Notes: generated by a model not told the origin, from the sequence alone. A stretch of 54,265 bases of DNA from JALEVB01 sp022768265 (GCA_034168985.1 JAXFJE010000035.1:1-54265), one strand, 5' to 3'. Positions 6,387-15,208 are shown, counted from the stretch's first letter. Translations and numbers: made by a program.

Positions 6387-8250
6387 AGTTGTATAAATCT
6401 CCTCTTAAAACATCTTGGGCATATGCCAAGATGTTTTTTGCTTCATCCATTGCATCACTAAATGCTTCATCATAGCTTGAAACAATTTGCATATTATTAT
6501 CATATACTGCATTATCGCTTACGCTATAGTAAAAATTATCATTTAATACATCCCCATTTTCAAACAAGACATATCTTGGATTAGATGATAAGATATCATC
6601 ACCAATGACATATGCTCCACTGATATCCAACCTAAATAGATTAGCAATCGTTGGATATATATCAAAAGTACTAGTAATATTAGTAATTTTCTGTGCAGGT
6701 AATTCAGGATTATAAATCAAGCTCAAAACATGATGCTGACTGTATGGCAAACTATCATCAACGATGTATCCCATTGCTTCCTCATCTCCCATACCATATG
6801 GATAATGATCACTAAACAAACAAATCACCGTATCATCTAGTATTCCTTTATTTTCTAATTCAGATAATAAATATCCAATTGCATCATCAAAAAGCATTTG
6901 CGCCGCAATATAGCATTTTGCTTCCATTGGATAATCTTTATATTCTTCTAAACTATTGACAATAGCTAGCTTCTCTTGAATATCTGGACGATTTTCGCGA
7001 TATGCAGAATGTCCACTTAAAGACAAAAAGACATTGTAAAAAGGATTTTCAAGATCAGTTACCCTAAACATATCTTTTATTAATTCTTCATCTTTATAAA
7101 AACCATTTAAACCGGTTAGATCATTTTTATCTACTGTTAATCCAAGCTCTCTAGCTCCATAGAAATGATCTATTCCTAATGAATCATACATTACATCCCG
7201 ATTATAGAAATATTCGTAAAAACTATGAAAAGCATTCGTTTGATAGCCTTGAGCTTTAAATAAGTTTCCTAGCGAATATGGATAGGCATTATTTGCAAAA
7301 TTCATATATGTACTACCAAACTGCTGTGAAGGAAACATCCCTGTTTGACTGATAAATTCACTGTCACTTGTATGATATTTTAATAATGGTGCATAATGAT
7401 TTTCAAAGCTAAGGCTATTTTGGGTCAACTTGTAAACATTAGGCATCAATTGCTCATTCACAATGGAATCATCTAGCGACTCGCAAAGTATCATGATCAA
7501 ATTTTTTCCAGCCATTGTGCCACTATACTCATTTACGTTTCCTTGATATAAATTATCATTCATAAACTGCTTAGCTTCTTCTAAACTTTTTTCATCGATT
7601 TCATGAGCTTTTAATGAATATTGATAATTTTCGATCAGTGTTTTTTCATAGCGAAACAACCCTAGTTTCTCCACTACTTCATAATCATCCAAGCTATGCC
7701 GATATTTTTCAACATATCCTGGATGTCTTTTTTCACTGGTCTTTGCATAATCAGCTGCGATATAGCCATATATTCCTTGATATAGCAAAAAAGCTGAGCA
7801 TATTATCAAAATACCGCATAATCCCAACGCTTTTGGTAATTTGATCGAACTAAAGTATCTATCTAACCTAAATAAAATAAACACCGTAAAACCAAATACT
7901 AGGATAAATGGTATTACTTGCATCAAAAATTCAACTATATTATTCATTAACAAGATAATAAATATATCATTTTGAATCTTCATCAATAAATAAAAGCTTA
8001 AAAATTGATATGAAAAGCTAAATAACAATGTCATGTACTTCTTAAAACGATAACCCCATGGTAAGAATATCAAACCTCCTACAAATAGCCCTAGACACTT
8101 ATCATAAGCATAAGCTTGTAGTTCCATGACATTTAAATTTAACACCATTCTAAATATCACATCACTGGCTATGATATTTAGAATAATTATGATTAACATC
8201 AAGATATTTATTTTCAAATAATTACTTATATCGATTTTTGTTATTTTCAT
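6385..8250 (-). CDS. LtaS-family sulfatase (lipoteichoic acid synthase-like phosphoglycerol transferase)
   Basis: A 621-residue membrane enzyme: about five transmembrane helices in residues 12-165, then an extracellular sulfatase-fold domain. Metal and catalytic residues are visible: Glu257 in LIMILCESLDD, the nucleophile Thr294 in YHTSDSEF, and the late metal site SDHYPYG (about residue 474). Members transfer phosphoglycerol from phosphatidylglycerol to polymer chains or glycolipids on the outer face. The TSDSEF block and length agree with LtaS rather than with true sulfatases. It is apparently a single-gene unit, with its stop inside the terminator of the convergent RpiR gene. Confidence 0.9.
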   Translation of the reverse strand: MKITKIDISNYLKINILMLIIIILNIIASDVIFRMVLNLNVMELQAYAYDKCLGLFVGGLIFLPWGYRFKKYMTLLFSFSYQFLSFYLLMKIQNDIFIILLMNNIVEFLMQVIPFILVFGFTVFILFRLDRYFSSIKLPKALGLCGILIICSAFLLYQGIYGYIAADYAKTSEKRHPGYVEKYRHSLDDYEVVEKLGLFRYEKTLIENYQYSLKAHEIDEKSLEEAKQFMNDNLYQGNVNEYSGTMAGKNLIMILCESLDDSIVNEQLMPNVYKLTQNSLSFENHYAPLLKYHTSDSEFISQTGMFPSQQFGSTYMNFANNAYPYSLGNLFKAQGYQTNAFHSFYEYFYNRDVMYDSLGIDHFYGARELGLTVDKNDLTGLNGFYKDEELIKDMFRVTDLENPFYNVFLSLSGHSAYRENRPDIQEKLAIVNSLEEYKDYPMEAKCYIAAQMLFDDAIGYLLSELENKGILDDTVICLFSDHYPYGMGDEEAMGYIVDDSLPYSQHHVLSLIYNPELPAQKITNITSTFDIYPTIANLFRLDISGAYVIGDDILSSNPRYVLFENGDVLNDNFYYSVSDNAVYDNNMQIVSSYDEAFSDAMDEAKNILAYAQDVLRGDLYN

Positions 8251-8330
8251 GTAAACCTCTTTTCACAAAATTGACACAATAATTATAATGCATTCAGTAA
8301 TAAATTCCTATTTAAAAAATTACATAATAA

Positions 8331-8350
8331 AAAAGGGAATATTCCCTTTT
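8331..8350 (-). terminator. Terminator after the thioredoxin-fold gene
   Basis: A perfect 20-base palindrome (AAAAGGGAAT and its complement, no spacer in sequence) continues on the minus strand into a T-rich stretch. It lies just after the stop of the gene at 8359-9072. Confidence 0.75.
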
Positions 8351-8358
8351 TATGATTC

Positions 8359-9072
8359 TTAGCAGCCTCTAACCCCACAGCTTTCTTTATTATTCAACAA
8401 TCCGAAGGCAGCAGTAAAGATTTCTTTCATATCATTGATCATTTCAACACTTAGCTCTTCATTAGCATCTTTTTGTAATTTACTTGTACCTTCGATCATG
8501 ATCAATGGCTCTCCATCTTTTACGATCACTACATTAGGAGCATAGATACGTTTTTCATTTGTTGAAACTTCATTACCTTCAGCATCTTTTAAGGTATAAT
8601 CTGCTAGCACGCTATCAAGTTTTGATAATAATTCAGCATATCCTGAACCACCATTTTTTTGTATGATTAGTTCATTATTACTATTTAATGCCAAAATATC
8701 TCTTACTTCTTTTACATCAACATAATAAATTTTTTCTAAATTTAATTCCTTGGCAGTAGCAATCATCGTTTCTACACAACTACGACACCATGGACATTCA
8801 TTAAAACCAAAATAAACAGCGAAACTATCTTTAGCATCAATTTTACTAACGATTTCTTCACAATTGCTATAAATCATTGGATTTTCTTCAGGTATAGAAA
8901 TATGTCTGATAATTTTGCCATCTTTTTCACGTTTTAGATCATTGATACTTTCATAATCAGCTTTAAACTTCTTAGCATCGGTTAAAATTGCACTTTTCTT
9001 TTGCTTATTATAACTTACAGCAACTAAGGCAACAGTACCAACAGCTAAACCAAATAATAATTTTTTTAACAT
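8359..9072 (-). CDS. Membrane-anchored thioredoxin-fold protein with CPWC motif
   Basis: The 237-residue product starts with MLKKLLFGLAVGTVALVAVS, a short N-terminal membrane anchor. A thioredoxin-like domain follows, with YFGFNECPWCRSCVETM: the active pair is Cys93 and Cys96, with a third cysteine at 99. A later cis-proline-type segment, YAPNVVIVKDGEP, fits the fold. The C-terminus ends SCGVRGC, giving another pair, Cys232 and Cys237. It probably works in thiol exchange near the membrane; the exact partner is unknown. The gene stands alone between two terminators, downstream of prs. The ribosome site is AGGAGG. Confidence 0.75.
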   Translation of the reverse strand: MLKKLLFGLAVGTVALVAVSYNKQKKSAILTDAKKFKADYESINDLKREKDGKIIRHISIPEENPMIYSNCEEIVSKIDAKDSFAVYFGFNECPWCRSCVETMIATAKELNLEKIYYVDVKEVRDILALNSNNELIIQKNGGSGYAELLSKLDSVLADYTLKDAEGNEVSTNEKRIYAPNVVIVKDGEPLIMIEGTSKLQKDANEELSVEMINDMKEIFTAAFGLLNNKESCGVRGC

Positions 9073-9092
9073 ATATTAACCTCCTATAAGCA

Positions 9093-9115
9093 AAAAGGGG
9101 CACTAAGCCCCTTTT
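9093..9115 (-). terminator. Terminator of the glmU-prs transcript
   Basis: AAAAGGGGC (9093-9101) pairs with GCCCCTTTT (9107-9115) across a five-base loop. It follows the prs stop on the minus strand and runs into a T-rich tail. Confidence 0.85.
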
Positions 9116-9121
9116 AATTAT

Positions 9122-10081
9122 TTAGTCATTGAATAATTCGTATACATCACTTACTGGCTCATGTTTTTGAATAGCTTCAATTGTTTTAGCCAACATGTAA
9201 GCAACTGATAATTGTTTGATCTTTGTTGATTTTTCTCTTTTTTCAGGGCTCAAAGGAATTGAGTTAGTAATGATCATTTCTTTGATCGGACTTTCTTCGA
9301 TCAATTCAACAGCAGTTTTTGAGAAGATACCATGGCTTACTGCAGCATAAATTTCTGTAGCCCCATGTTCTGCAAGGATCTTACAACCAGCAACCAAGCT
9401 TCCTGCTGTGTCACACATATCATCAACAACGATACAGATCTTACCTTCAACATCCCCGATAACATTCATTGCTTCACATACATTTGGACGAGGACGACGT
9501 TTATCGATAATCGCAATAGTTGTTCCCATCGTATCTGCTAATTTACGAGCACGTGTAGTTCCCCCATGGTCAGGTGAAACAACTACGACATTTTCTGGAT
9601 TAAATCTTTTTGATTTAAAGTATTGACCTAGCATTGGAATAGCTGTTAGATCATCAATTGGAATATTGAAGAAACCTTGAATTTGTGTTGCATGTAGATC
9701 AACAGTAATTACACGATCTGCTCCAGCAGCTTCTAAAAGGTTTGCTACTAATTTAGCTGTAATTGGTTGTCTAGCCTTAGCCTTACGATCTTGTCTAGCA
9801 TAGCCAAAATAAGGCATAACGATATTAATTTCACCAGCACTAGCACGTTTGCATGCATCAATAGCAACTAACACTTCCATTAAACGTTCAGTTACTGGAG
9901 CACAAGTTGATTGCACGATATATACTGAACGACCACGTACAGTTTCTTCTGGTTCTACTAAAATTTCCCCATCAGCAAAATGCTTTACTGATATTTTCCC
10001 AAGAGGTAAATTTAAGAATTCTACGATTTCTTTTGCTAAATCAACGCTTGAACTTAATGCGAAAACAATTGTTTCTTTCAT
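9122..10081 (-). CDS. prs: Ribose-phosphate pyrophosphokinase (PRPP synthetase)
   Basis: A full-length (319 residues) cytoplasmic enzyme making PRPP from ribose 5-phosphate and ATP for nucleotides, histidine and tryptophan. Visible motifs are the flexible-loop region PYFGYARQDRKAKARQPITAKLVANLLEAAGADRV split by known conserved residues, the VDLHATQIQGFF segment, VVSPDHGGTTRARKLA, and the PRPP-binding loop CIVVDDMCDTAGSL. The ATG (10081-10079) overlaps the glmU stop as TAATG, so translation is coupled. The glmU-prs order is widespread in Firmicutes and links cell wall precursors with nucleotide synthesis. Confidence 0.97.
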   Translation of the reverse strand: MKETIVFALSSSVDLAKEIVEFLNLPLGKISVKHFADGEILVEPEETVRGRSVYIVQSTCAPVTERLMEVLVAIDACKRASAGEINIVMPYFGYARQDRKAKARQPITAKLVANLLEAAGADRVITVDLHATQIQGFFNIPIDDLTAIPMLGQYFKSKRFNPENVVVVSPDHGGTTRARKLADTMGTTIAIIDKRRPRPNVCEAMNVIGDVEGKICIVVDDMCDTAGSLVAGCKILAEHGATEIYAAVSHGIFSKTAVELIEESPIKEMIITNSIPLSPEKREKSTKIKQLSVAYMLAKTIEAIQKHEPVSDVYELFND

Positions 10082-11082
10082 TATTTTTTCTCTCCCTTAC
10101 ATAATGTTTGAAATGGTCCTATTTTTGAACCATCTTTGATTTCAGTGTCAATAATTCTTGAAGTATCTACCCAACAATTATTTCCAATTTTTGCATCTTG
10201 GATATAAGTATTAGGCATGATCGTCGTATCAGCACCAACAACGGTCTGTCCAGTGATAAACACATTTGGATAAATTACTACATTTTGTGCAAAAGTTACA
10301 TCAGGTCCAATATAAGTATTATTTGGATCAATGATATTAACGCCCTTTTCCATCCATTGAGCATTAATTTCTAATTGCATATACTTATTAGCTTCTGCTA
10401 ATTCTTTCTTATCATTGATACCTTGGACCTCTTGATTATCTTCTGCAATTATTGCCTTTACAGGATACCCCTGTTTGCACAAAATTTCAACTAAATCTGT
10501 AATATAATATTCTTTTTGTTGATTTTCATTAGTTAATTTTGGCAAATTAGCAAATAATACTTCGTTGTCAAAAGCATAGATTCCTGTATTGATTACATTT
10601 ATCTGCTTCTGTTCTTCGGTACAATCCTTAAATTCAACTATTTTTTCGATCATACCATCTTCGTTGGTTACTACTCGGCCATAAGCTTTAGGATCTTCTA
10701 GCTTAGCTCCTAATACGACCATTTTTGCATCATCTAATGCTGCAAACATTCTTTCAAAAGTTGCACTTTTCATGCAAGGGCAATCGCCATTCACAACTAA
10801 GGTCTTCCCTTTTTTAGTGCTTAAGCTTTTAGCTTGCATTACTGCATGTCCTGTACCTAGTTGTGGTTGTTGCAAGGCAAAGGTACATTGTCCAGCCATT
10901 GCATCCTCGATCACTTCATGCCCATAACCAACGATCGTTACAATTTCCTCAACATCTGATTGCTTAAGATTGTCAATTAAATGAGCGATCATTGGTTTGT
11001 CACACACTTTATGCATTACTTTTGGTAAGGTAGATTGCATACGTGTGCCTTTCCCAGCTGCCATTACTATTGCGTATTTCAT
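10081..11082 (-). CDS. glmU: GlmU-type UDP-GlcNAc pyrophosphorylase lacking the acetyltransferase domain
   Basis: The N-terminal uridylyltransferase domain is complete: MKYAIVMAAGKGTRMQSTLPKVMHKVCDKPM is the nucleotide loop, and LQQPQLGTGHAVMQA and VVNGDCPCM complete the active site. It makes UDP-GlcNAc from GlcNAc-1-phosphate and UTP. The C-terminal left-handed beta helix has only a few hexapeptide turns and stops at residue 333, whereas bifunctional GlmU has about 450 residues. The acetyltransferase catalytic residues are absent, so the protein should be monofunctional. The start at ATG 11082 is chosen over an upstream in-frame GTG at 11094 because the ribosome site GGTGGAGG would overlap that GTG. 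It is coupled to prs. Confidence 0.93.
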   Translation of the reverse strand: MKYAIVMAAGKGTRMQSTLPKVMHKVCDKPMIAHLIDNLKQSDVEEIVTIVGYGHEVIEDAMAGQCTFALQQPQLGTGHAVMQAKSLSTKKGKTLVVNGDCPCMKSATFERMFAALDDAKMVVLGAKLEDPKAYGRVVTNEDGMIEKIVEFKDCTEEQKQINVINTGIYAFDNEVLFANLPKLTNENQQKEYYITDLVEILCKQGYPVKAIIAEDNQEVQGINDKKELAEANKYMQLEINAQWMEKGVNIIDPNNTYIGPDVTFAQNVVIYPNVFITGQTVVGADTTIMPNTYIQDAKIGNNCWVDTSRIIDTEIKDGSKIGPFQTLCKGEKK

Positions 11083-11101
11083 GTAAACCTCCACCTATAT
11101 G

Positions 11102-11131
11102 ATACTATTTTTCGCATTGATAATAAAGCAA
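11102..11131 (-). promoter_or_regulatory. Candidate glmU-prs promoter
   Basis: On the minus strand, TTGCTT (11131-11126) and TAGTAT (11107-11102) are 18 bases apart, about 20 bases before the glmU start. The boxes are imperfect but well placed. Confidence 0.5.
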
Positions 11132-11358
11132 AAAAACAAGCACTACAACTGTTTTTTACTTATTTGTTAATTTTTCACATTTTTCTTAGACATTAACTAA
11201 ATAGTTTTAAAAATATCTTTACCATGAAATACAACTTAGTTAAACTGCAAGTACGATCATTATACTTACCATCTTCAAAATTAACAGATCATAAAATCCC
11301 ACTTTATTTTTATTTAGTGTATGATTAAGGTATAAGTTAAGCTTATCAAGGAGACATC

Positions 11359-11517
11359 ATGTCAAACATAAATAAAAATGTTGTATTCATTACAACTGCC
11401 ATTTCCGTTACGGTCTTAGGTATCACTGCTTTAGCATTTTTAGCCAAAAATGTTCATCAAAAAAATTGTAAGAATCATCAAGTTTGCTTAAATTGCAATG
11501 ATAGTAACAGTGAATAA
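11359..11517 (+). CDS. Small single-span membrane protein with cysteine tail (52 aa)
   Basis: An ATG with the ribosome site AAGGAG seven bases upstream opens a 52-codon frame. Residues about 8-29 (VVFITTAISVTVLGITALAF) form one hydrophobic span. The short polar tail is rich in cysteine and histidine: C37, H40, C43 and C46, in a CKNHQVCLNC arrangement that could bind a metal or take part in thiol chemistry. The terminator hairpin starts inside the last codons, so the gene is its own transcription unit. No family is recognised. It lies on the plus strand between glmU and the HAD relic. Confidence 0.6.
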   Translation: MSNINKNVVFITTAISVTVLGITALAFLAKNVHQKNCKNHQVCLNCNDSNSE

Positions 11518-11535
11518 CTGTTACTATTTTATTTA
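11502..11535 (+). terminator. Terminator overlapping the 52-aa gene's stop
   Basis: TAGTAACAG (11502-11510) pairs with CTGTTACTA (11518-11526) around a seven-base loop that holds the TAA stop. TTTTATTT follows. The overlap supports the small gene as a real single-gene transcript. Confidence 0.8.
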
Positions 11536-11577
11536 TCCATAATTCAAGTTATAATTTTAAAAAATGGCTTCACTAAT

Positions 11578-11669
11578 ATAGCAATAAAAATAATAATTAC
11601 TGACCTTGATGGTGCTTTTTACCATGAAGACCTTACTTTTTTGAAGATAAATTAATTACTTTATATATC
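11578..11669 (+). pseudogene. Remnant of a Cof-type HAD phosphatase gene
   Basis: A stretch translating as IAIKIIITDLDGAFYHEDLTF is closely similar to the first residues (MAIKMIITDLDGTFYHRDLSF) of the intact HAD gene at 18197-19036, also at the DNA level. The start ATG is ATA here, the catalytic-loop Thr is Ala, and the frame shifts around 11640 (removing one base restores a FDKEKFNYLF-like sequence). About 90 bases remain. It is a decayed duplicate, with the second MupG operon lying between it and the intact copy. Confidence 0.7.
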
Positions 11670-11713
11670 CTTTCATTAATATAGATATAAAATAAAAGAT
11701 TCCTGTTCTTTTA

Positions 11714-11754
11714 ATATATAGCCCCCTTGAAAATTCAGTAAGGAGGCTATATAT
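11714..11754. terminator. Long hairpin after the LicR-type regulator gene
   Basis: ATATATAGCC (11714-11723) pairs with GGCTATATAT (11745-11754), with further CCTT/AAGG pairing inside. On the minus strand it follows the stop of the regulator gene and then reaches ATTAAAAG, a weak T-tail, so it is a probable but imperfect terminator. Confidence 0.55.
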
Positions 11755-11769
11755 CATTTAAGGAATCCT

Positions 11770-13686
11770 CTAATGATTTTCTACAAATCTTATAAATTCT
11801 TTATAAGATTGAATTTCTAACAATTCTGAAAATGATGCTGTATCACTAACTACATTACTTAACCATTCAAAAAATATTTTCATTAATTTTTGATCATTCT
11901 CTCTTATTCCTAATATAATTACTATTGAAACATTAAATGCTCCCCATTTAATAGGTTTTTTCAAAATTCCAACAGAAATACATGAGTGTATCGCAACAAC
12001 ATTGAATGCATGTGGTATAGCTAATCCATACACCATTGATGTTGAAGATAACGTTTCTCTATGCAATACACTTTCTTTAAAATTATCTGGAATTAACCCT
12101 TTTTCATACATCTTATCACACATATAATTTATAACTTTCTCAGGGCTTTCTAAATCCAAATCAATATGGAATAAATCAGGATAGATTATGTCTTTAATAA
12201 AACATTCAAATTCTAAATGATTTTTCTTTTTTTCGATGTCATTTAAAGTATAAAATATATTGCTTTCATCCTCTGTGTTAAAAAATAACGAAATTTGTAC
12301 TGTTGGGATGTTTAAATTGTGCTGTAATGGCAATGTCGTAATAATTAAGTCTGGATTATAATCTAATACTTTTTTTTCTTCAAATGTATTAAGATGTCCA
12401 ACAATGGTTATCCTTTCTTCAAATCTTGATAAAATTCGATTATCACACATATTGCTAAGCACTTGATCTTTTGGATAAATTATTAGCACTTTCTGCTTAT
12501 TTATACTTGAGCTTCTCTCATATGCTGATCCTAAGTGCATCGCAATAAAACCAATTTCATCTTCGGTGACTGGTAAATTAGTATATTCATTTAACAATTT
12601 AGCTGCCCATACTGCCATTTCAAAAATTAGTGGATATTTGATTTTTATTTGTTGTAAGTATACATTTTGAATCATTGCATTATATTTTTGTCTTTCTAAT
12701 AAACCAATGATATGTAATTCTAAGCCAATTCTTAATTCTTTGTCATAACGCATATCTACATTAAATCTATCTAAGATTTTTTCTAGCAAGTTATTAACTA
12801 TAGCTGATATTTGATATCTATCATTATTTATAGTTATTTCGTCATTATTAACAAAATTATTTTTTTTAGACATTAACAATACGCTCAAGCGTAAAGTTTC
12901 AGATTCAACTACTTTTATAGAAAGAATCTTACTTACTCTGCTAAAAAAATCGTATGAAATTTTATACTCCACACTATTTTCCAAGTATTGCTTATTTAAA
13001 TCAGTCTGCACATAATTATTTTGTAATAACCTTACTAGACAAATACCTATATGCATCATAAGCATAGGCATTGAAATGTTACGAATGTTGTAATCATAAT
13101 CTTTTAACGTAGATTCAAAAATTTCTTTGATCTTGAGCAAATCAAAATCTTTATATAACGCTGCTAAAGCATCCATATTTAAGAAGTTACCATTTGTCTC
13201 TTCTTCTAATAATTTTTTATATAATACTCTTTTTTCGCTTTCGCTACCTTCTAAGCTAATATGATTTTTTGATCTAACTAGACGAATATCACTATATTTG
13301 CTGATTATTTCTCTAATTTTTTTTATATCATTCTCTAATGTATACTCACTAACAAAAATATCACGCCTAATATCATATAAATTTAAAGATCTATTTGAAA
13401 ATAATAATTCATGCAAGATATATATTACACGCTCTTGAGCATTTTGCGGTATATTATTTTTTTGATCTGTTTCTACATTATTCAATAAAGCACCATTATT
13501 AAAATTATAGCCTTTATGACGATTAGATATTATTACATTAGAAGAATAATAATTATTGATATTTTCTATATCTGATCTTATCGTTCTATCACTAACATTC
13601 AAAATATCTGCTAATTCTTTCCCTGTAATCCATTTATCACTATTTTTCAACAGTTGTAAAAGTTTATTTTGCCTATCAGTAAGCAT
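11770..13686 (-). CDS. LicR/ManR-type PRD transcriptional regulator with EIIB- and EIIA-like domains
   Basis: A 638-residue modular regulator. Residues 1-60 are an HTH_11 winged helix (WITGKELADILNVSDRTIRSDIENIN); an Mga-like helix-turn-helix follows at about 85-150. Two PRD domains carry the expected histidines (MLMMHIGICL; LELHIIGLL and EIGFIAMHLG). A EIIB-like domain (about 400-480) has lost its phosphocysteine: KVLIIYPKDQ replaces the C-x-x-G loop. A EIIA domain ends the protein with its phospho-histidine in YGLAIPHAF. Such proteins activate PTS operons, with activity set by phosphorylation. It closes the operon it probably controls, after EIIA. Confidence 0.9.
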   Translation of the reverse strand: MLTDRQNKLLQLLKNSDKWITGKELADILNVSDRTIRSDIENINNYYSSNVIISNRHKGYNFNNGALLNNVETDQKNNIPQNAQERVIYILHELLFSNRSLNLYDIRRDIFVSEYTLENDIKKIREIISKYSDIRLVRSKNHISLEGSESEKRVLYKKLLEEETNGNFLNMDALAALYKDFDLLKIKEIFESTLKDYDYNIRNISMPMLMMHIGICLVRLLQNNYVQTDLNKQYLENSVEYKISYDFFSRVSKILSIKVVESETLRLSVLLMSKKNNFVNNDEITINNDRYQISAIVNNLLEKILDRFNVDMRYDKELRIGLELHIIGLLERQKYNAMIQNVYLQQIKIKYPLIFEMAVWAAKLLNEYTNLPVTEDEIGFIAMHLGSAYERSSSINKQKVLIIYPKDQVLSNMCDNRILSRFEERITIVGHLNTFEEKKVLDYNPDLIITTLPLQHNLNIPTVQISLFFNTEDESNIFYTLNDIEKKKNHLEFECFIKDIIYPDLFHIDLDLESPEKVINYMCDKMYEKGLIPDNFKESVLHRETLSSTSMVYGLAIPHAFNVVAIHSCISVGILKKPIKWGAFNVSIVIILGIRENDQKLMKIFFEWLSNVVSDTASFSELLEIQSYKEFIRFVENH

Positions 13687-13709
13687 GTAGTTACCTTTCT
13701 ATCGTGATT

Positions 13710-14036
13710 TTATAATTTCTTTTCTAAAGCATTCAGACGTTCAAAAGTATCTATAAACTCTAATGCAACAATCTTAATTGACTCTGCACTCATCAATTGA
13801 TCTTCAGCGTGCATTAATAGTAAATTTAATTGAACAGAATCTCCACTAGCTTCTTTTTGAATCAATTCTGCGTGAAAACCATGTCCTTTAGTAAAATAAT
13901 CTTCCCCTTCTTTAATTTTATTTTTTGCTTCTTCGATGTTGCCTAATTTAGCTTCTTTTATTGCTTCTATAAAACTACTTCTTGCCATTCCCACAGAAGA
14001 AATGATTTGAAAACTAATTAATTCTAAACCTTCCAT
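13710..14036 (-). CDS. PTS lactose/cellobiose-type EIIA component
   Basis: This 108-residue all-helical EIIA carries the phosphoacceptor His76 in LLLMHAEDQLMSA and the N-terminal ISSVGMARSSFIEAI helix of the Lac family. It transfers phosphate from HPr to the EIIB at 17712-18032. It lies after a terminator hairpin within the operon, so it may be expressed below the level of the permease. It may also serve the first PTS operon, which has no EIIA. A GAGGAG ribosome site precedes the ATG. Confidence 0.95.
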   Translation of the reverse strand: MEGLELISFQIISSVGMARSSFIEAIKEAKLGNIEEAKNKIKEGEDYFTKGHGFHAELIQKEASGDSVQLNLLLMHAEDQLMSAESIKIVALEFIDTFERLNALEKKL

Positions 14037-14061
14037 AAAAACTCCTCTATTTTATTATTCT

Positions 14062-14096
14062 AAAAAGCTAAACCTTTTAATTCAAAAGGTTTAGCT
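14062..14096 (-). terminator. Internal terminator between MupG and EIIA genes
   Basis: A perfect 13-bp stem (AGCTAAACCTTTT at 14066-14078 with its complement at 14084-14096, 5-base loop) is followed on the minus strand by TTTTT. It lies inside the operon, so it should reduce read-through into EIIA and the regulator. Confidence 0.75.
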
Positions 14097-14101
14097 AATT
14101 A

Positions 14102-15199
14102 TTATTTTTTAACAAATCCAAAAATATGATCTGGATGTTCTTCCATTCTATCTAAAATGATCATTTCATTAGCTGGAATTCTGCCGACTAAATTCCTTTG
14201 TCCATCATTCTCGATATCTTGAAGAATTATTTCACATTCTCCGCGATAATGTCCTAAATTATCATTTACTATAACTACATCTCCTCTAGTAAATTTTGCA
14301 GGTGATGCACTTCGGAAAGGTACGCTTTTTTTACGATATTCTGTTCTAGGAATTGATGATCTTATATAATAATCCGAATGATCGGTTCTGCCTGCATGAT
14401 CAATTTCAAACAAAATATGTTTTTCTTCTTCCGTTACGTCATCACATAACTCAATTCCAATTGTAGTTTTTGTCAAATCAATTTGAGCCATTGCTTTTAA
14501 TTCTTCTTCAGTAGCAAATGCATTACCAATTAAAATATCATCTATTGTTTCACAAGCTAATAAATGCCTTACTTGAACATCAATAGGTAATCCTCTATGC
14601 ATTTCTAATGTAGGAAGTCCTTCATAAACTGGCCATGGACCAAAAGTGTCTTTTGCATTACTTGATACAAAAGCTGCTGTATGCATTCCCAAACTTTTCC
14701 ATTTCTTATTGAAATTTACAAAAGTATTCCATCCTAAACCACTATATTTCTCAGGATAAAAATTATGACAAATAATCATATTGTGTACATCTGCACCATG
14801 CTTAATTAATCCATCTACATTTGCATCCGAGCTTCCGTTAAACTCAATTTTGATTCCGTAAGGATTATGAGTTATTAATTTATCCAAATAATCATCAAAA
14901 TGACCATCCAAGCGGATAATATCTACTTTTAATTCATGAAATACTGAAATATCAGAAGGAGTTGCGCCTAAATGTTCAAATACATATGGTGCAGTATCTA
15001 CTGATACTTCAAAACCAAGCTCATGAGCTTTATCCATAAAACGACCAAATTCTTCTAGAATATATTCTTTGGGTTTATCTACAGATAATAGACAAGTAAA
15101 AATTCTTTTAAATCCATATTTAGCTGCTAATTCCATGTAAGCACAATCTTTTTCGAAAGTTGAATGCTCAGGATAAATTGATATACCTAACTTATGCAT
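14102..15199 (-). CDS. MupG-family TIM-barrel protein (DUF871, GH170), second copy
   Basis: The 365-residue product is a second DUF871/MupG protein: KLGISIYPEHST at the first strand, the CHNFYPEKYSGLGWNTF block, the FGPWPVYEGLPTLEMHRG block, and the C-terminal part GHYRGECEIILQDIENDGQRNLVGRI. The reference enzyme splits MurNAc-6P disaccharides. Residues differ strongly from the copy at 1310-2344, so the two may act on different phosphodisaccharides. It is co-encoded with EIIC (nine bases upstream) and followed by a terminator. AAGGAG precedes the ATG. Confidence 0.9.
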   Translation of the reverse strand: MHKLGISIYPEHSTFEKDCAYMELAAKYGFKRIFTCLLSVDKPKEYILEEFGRFMDKAHELGFEVSVDTAPYVFEHLGATPSDISVFHELKVDIIRLDGHFDDYLDKLITHNPYGIKIEFNGSSDANVDGLIKHGADVHNMIICHNFYPEKYSGLGWNTFVNFNKKWKSLGMHTAAFVSSNAKDTFGPWPVYEGLPTLEMHRGLPIDVQVRHLLACETIDDILIGNAFATEEELKAMAQIDLTKTTIGIELCDDVTEEEKHILFEIDHAGRTDHSDYYIRSSIPRTEYRKKSVPFRSASPAKFTRGDVVIVNDNLGHYRGECEIILQDIENDGQRNLVGRIPANEMIILDRMEEHPDHIFGFVKK

Positions 15200-15208
15200 A
15201 TTATCTCC

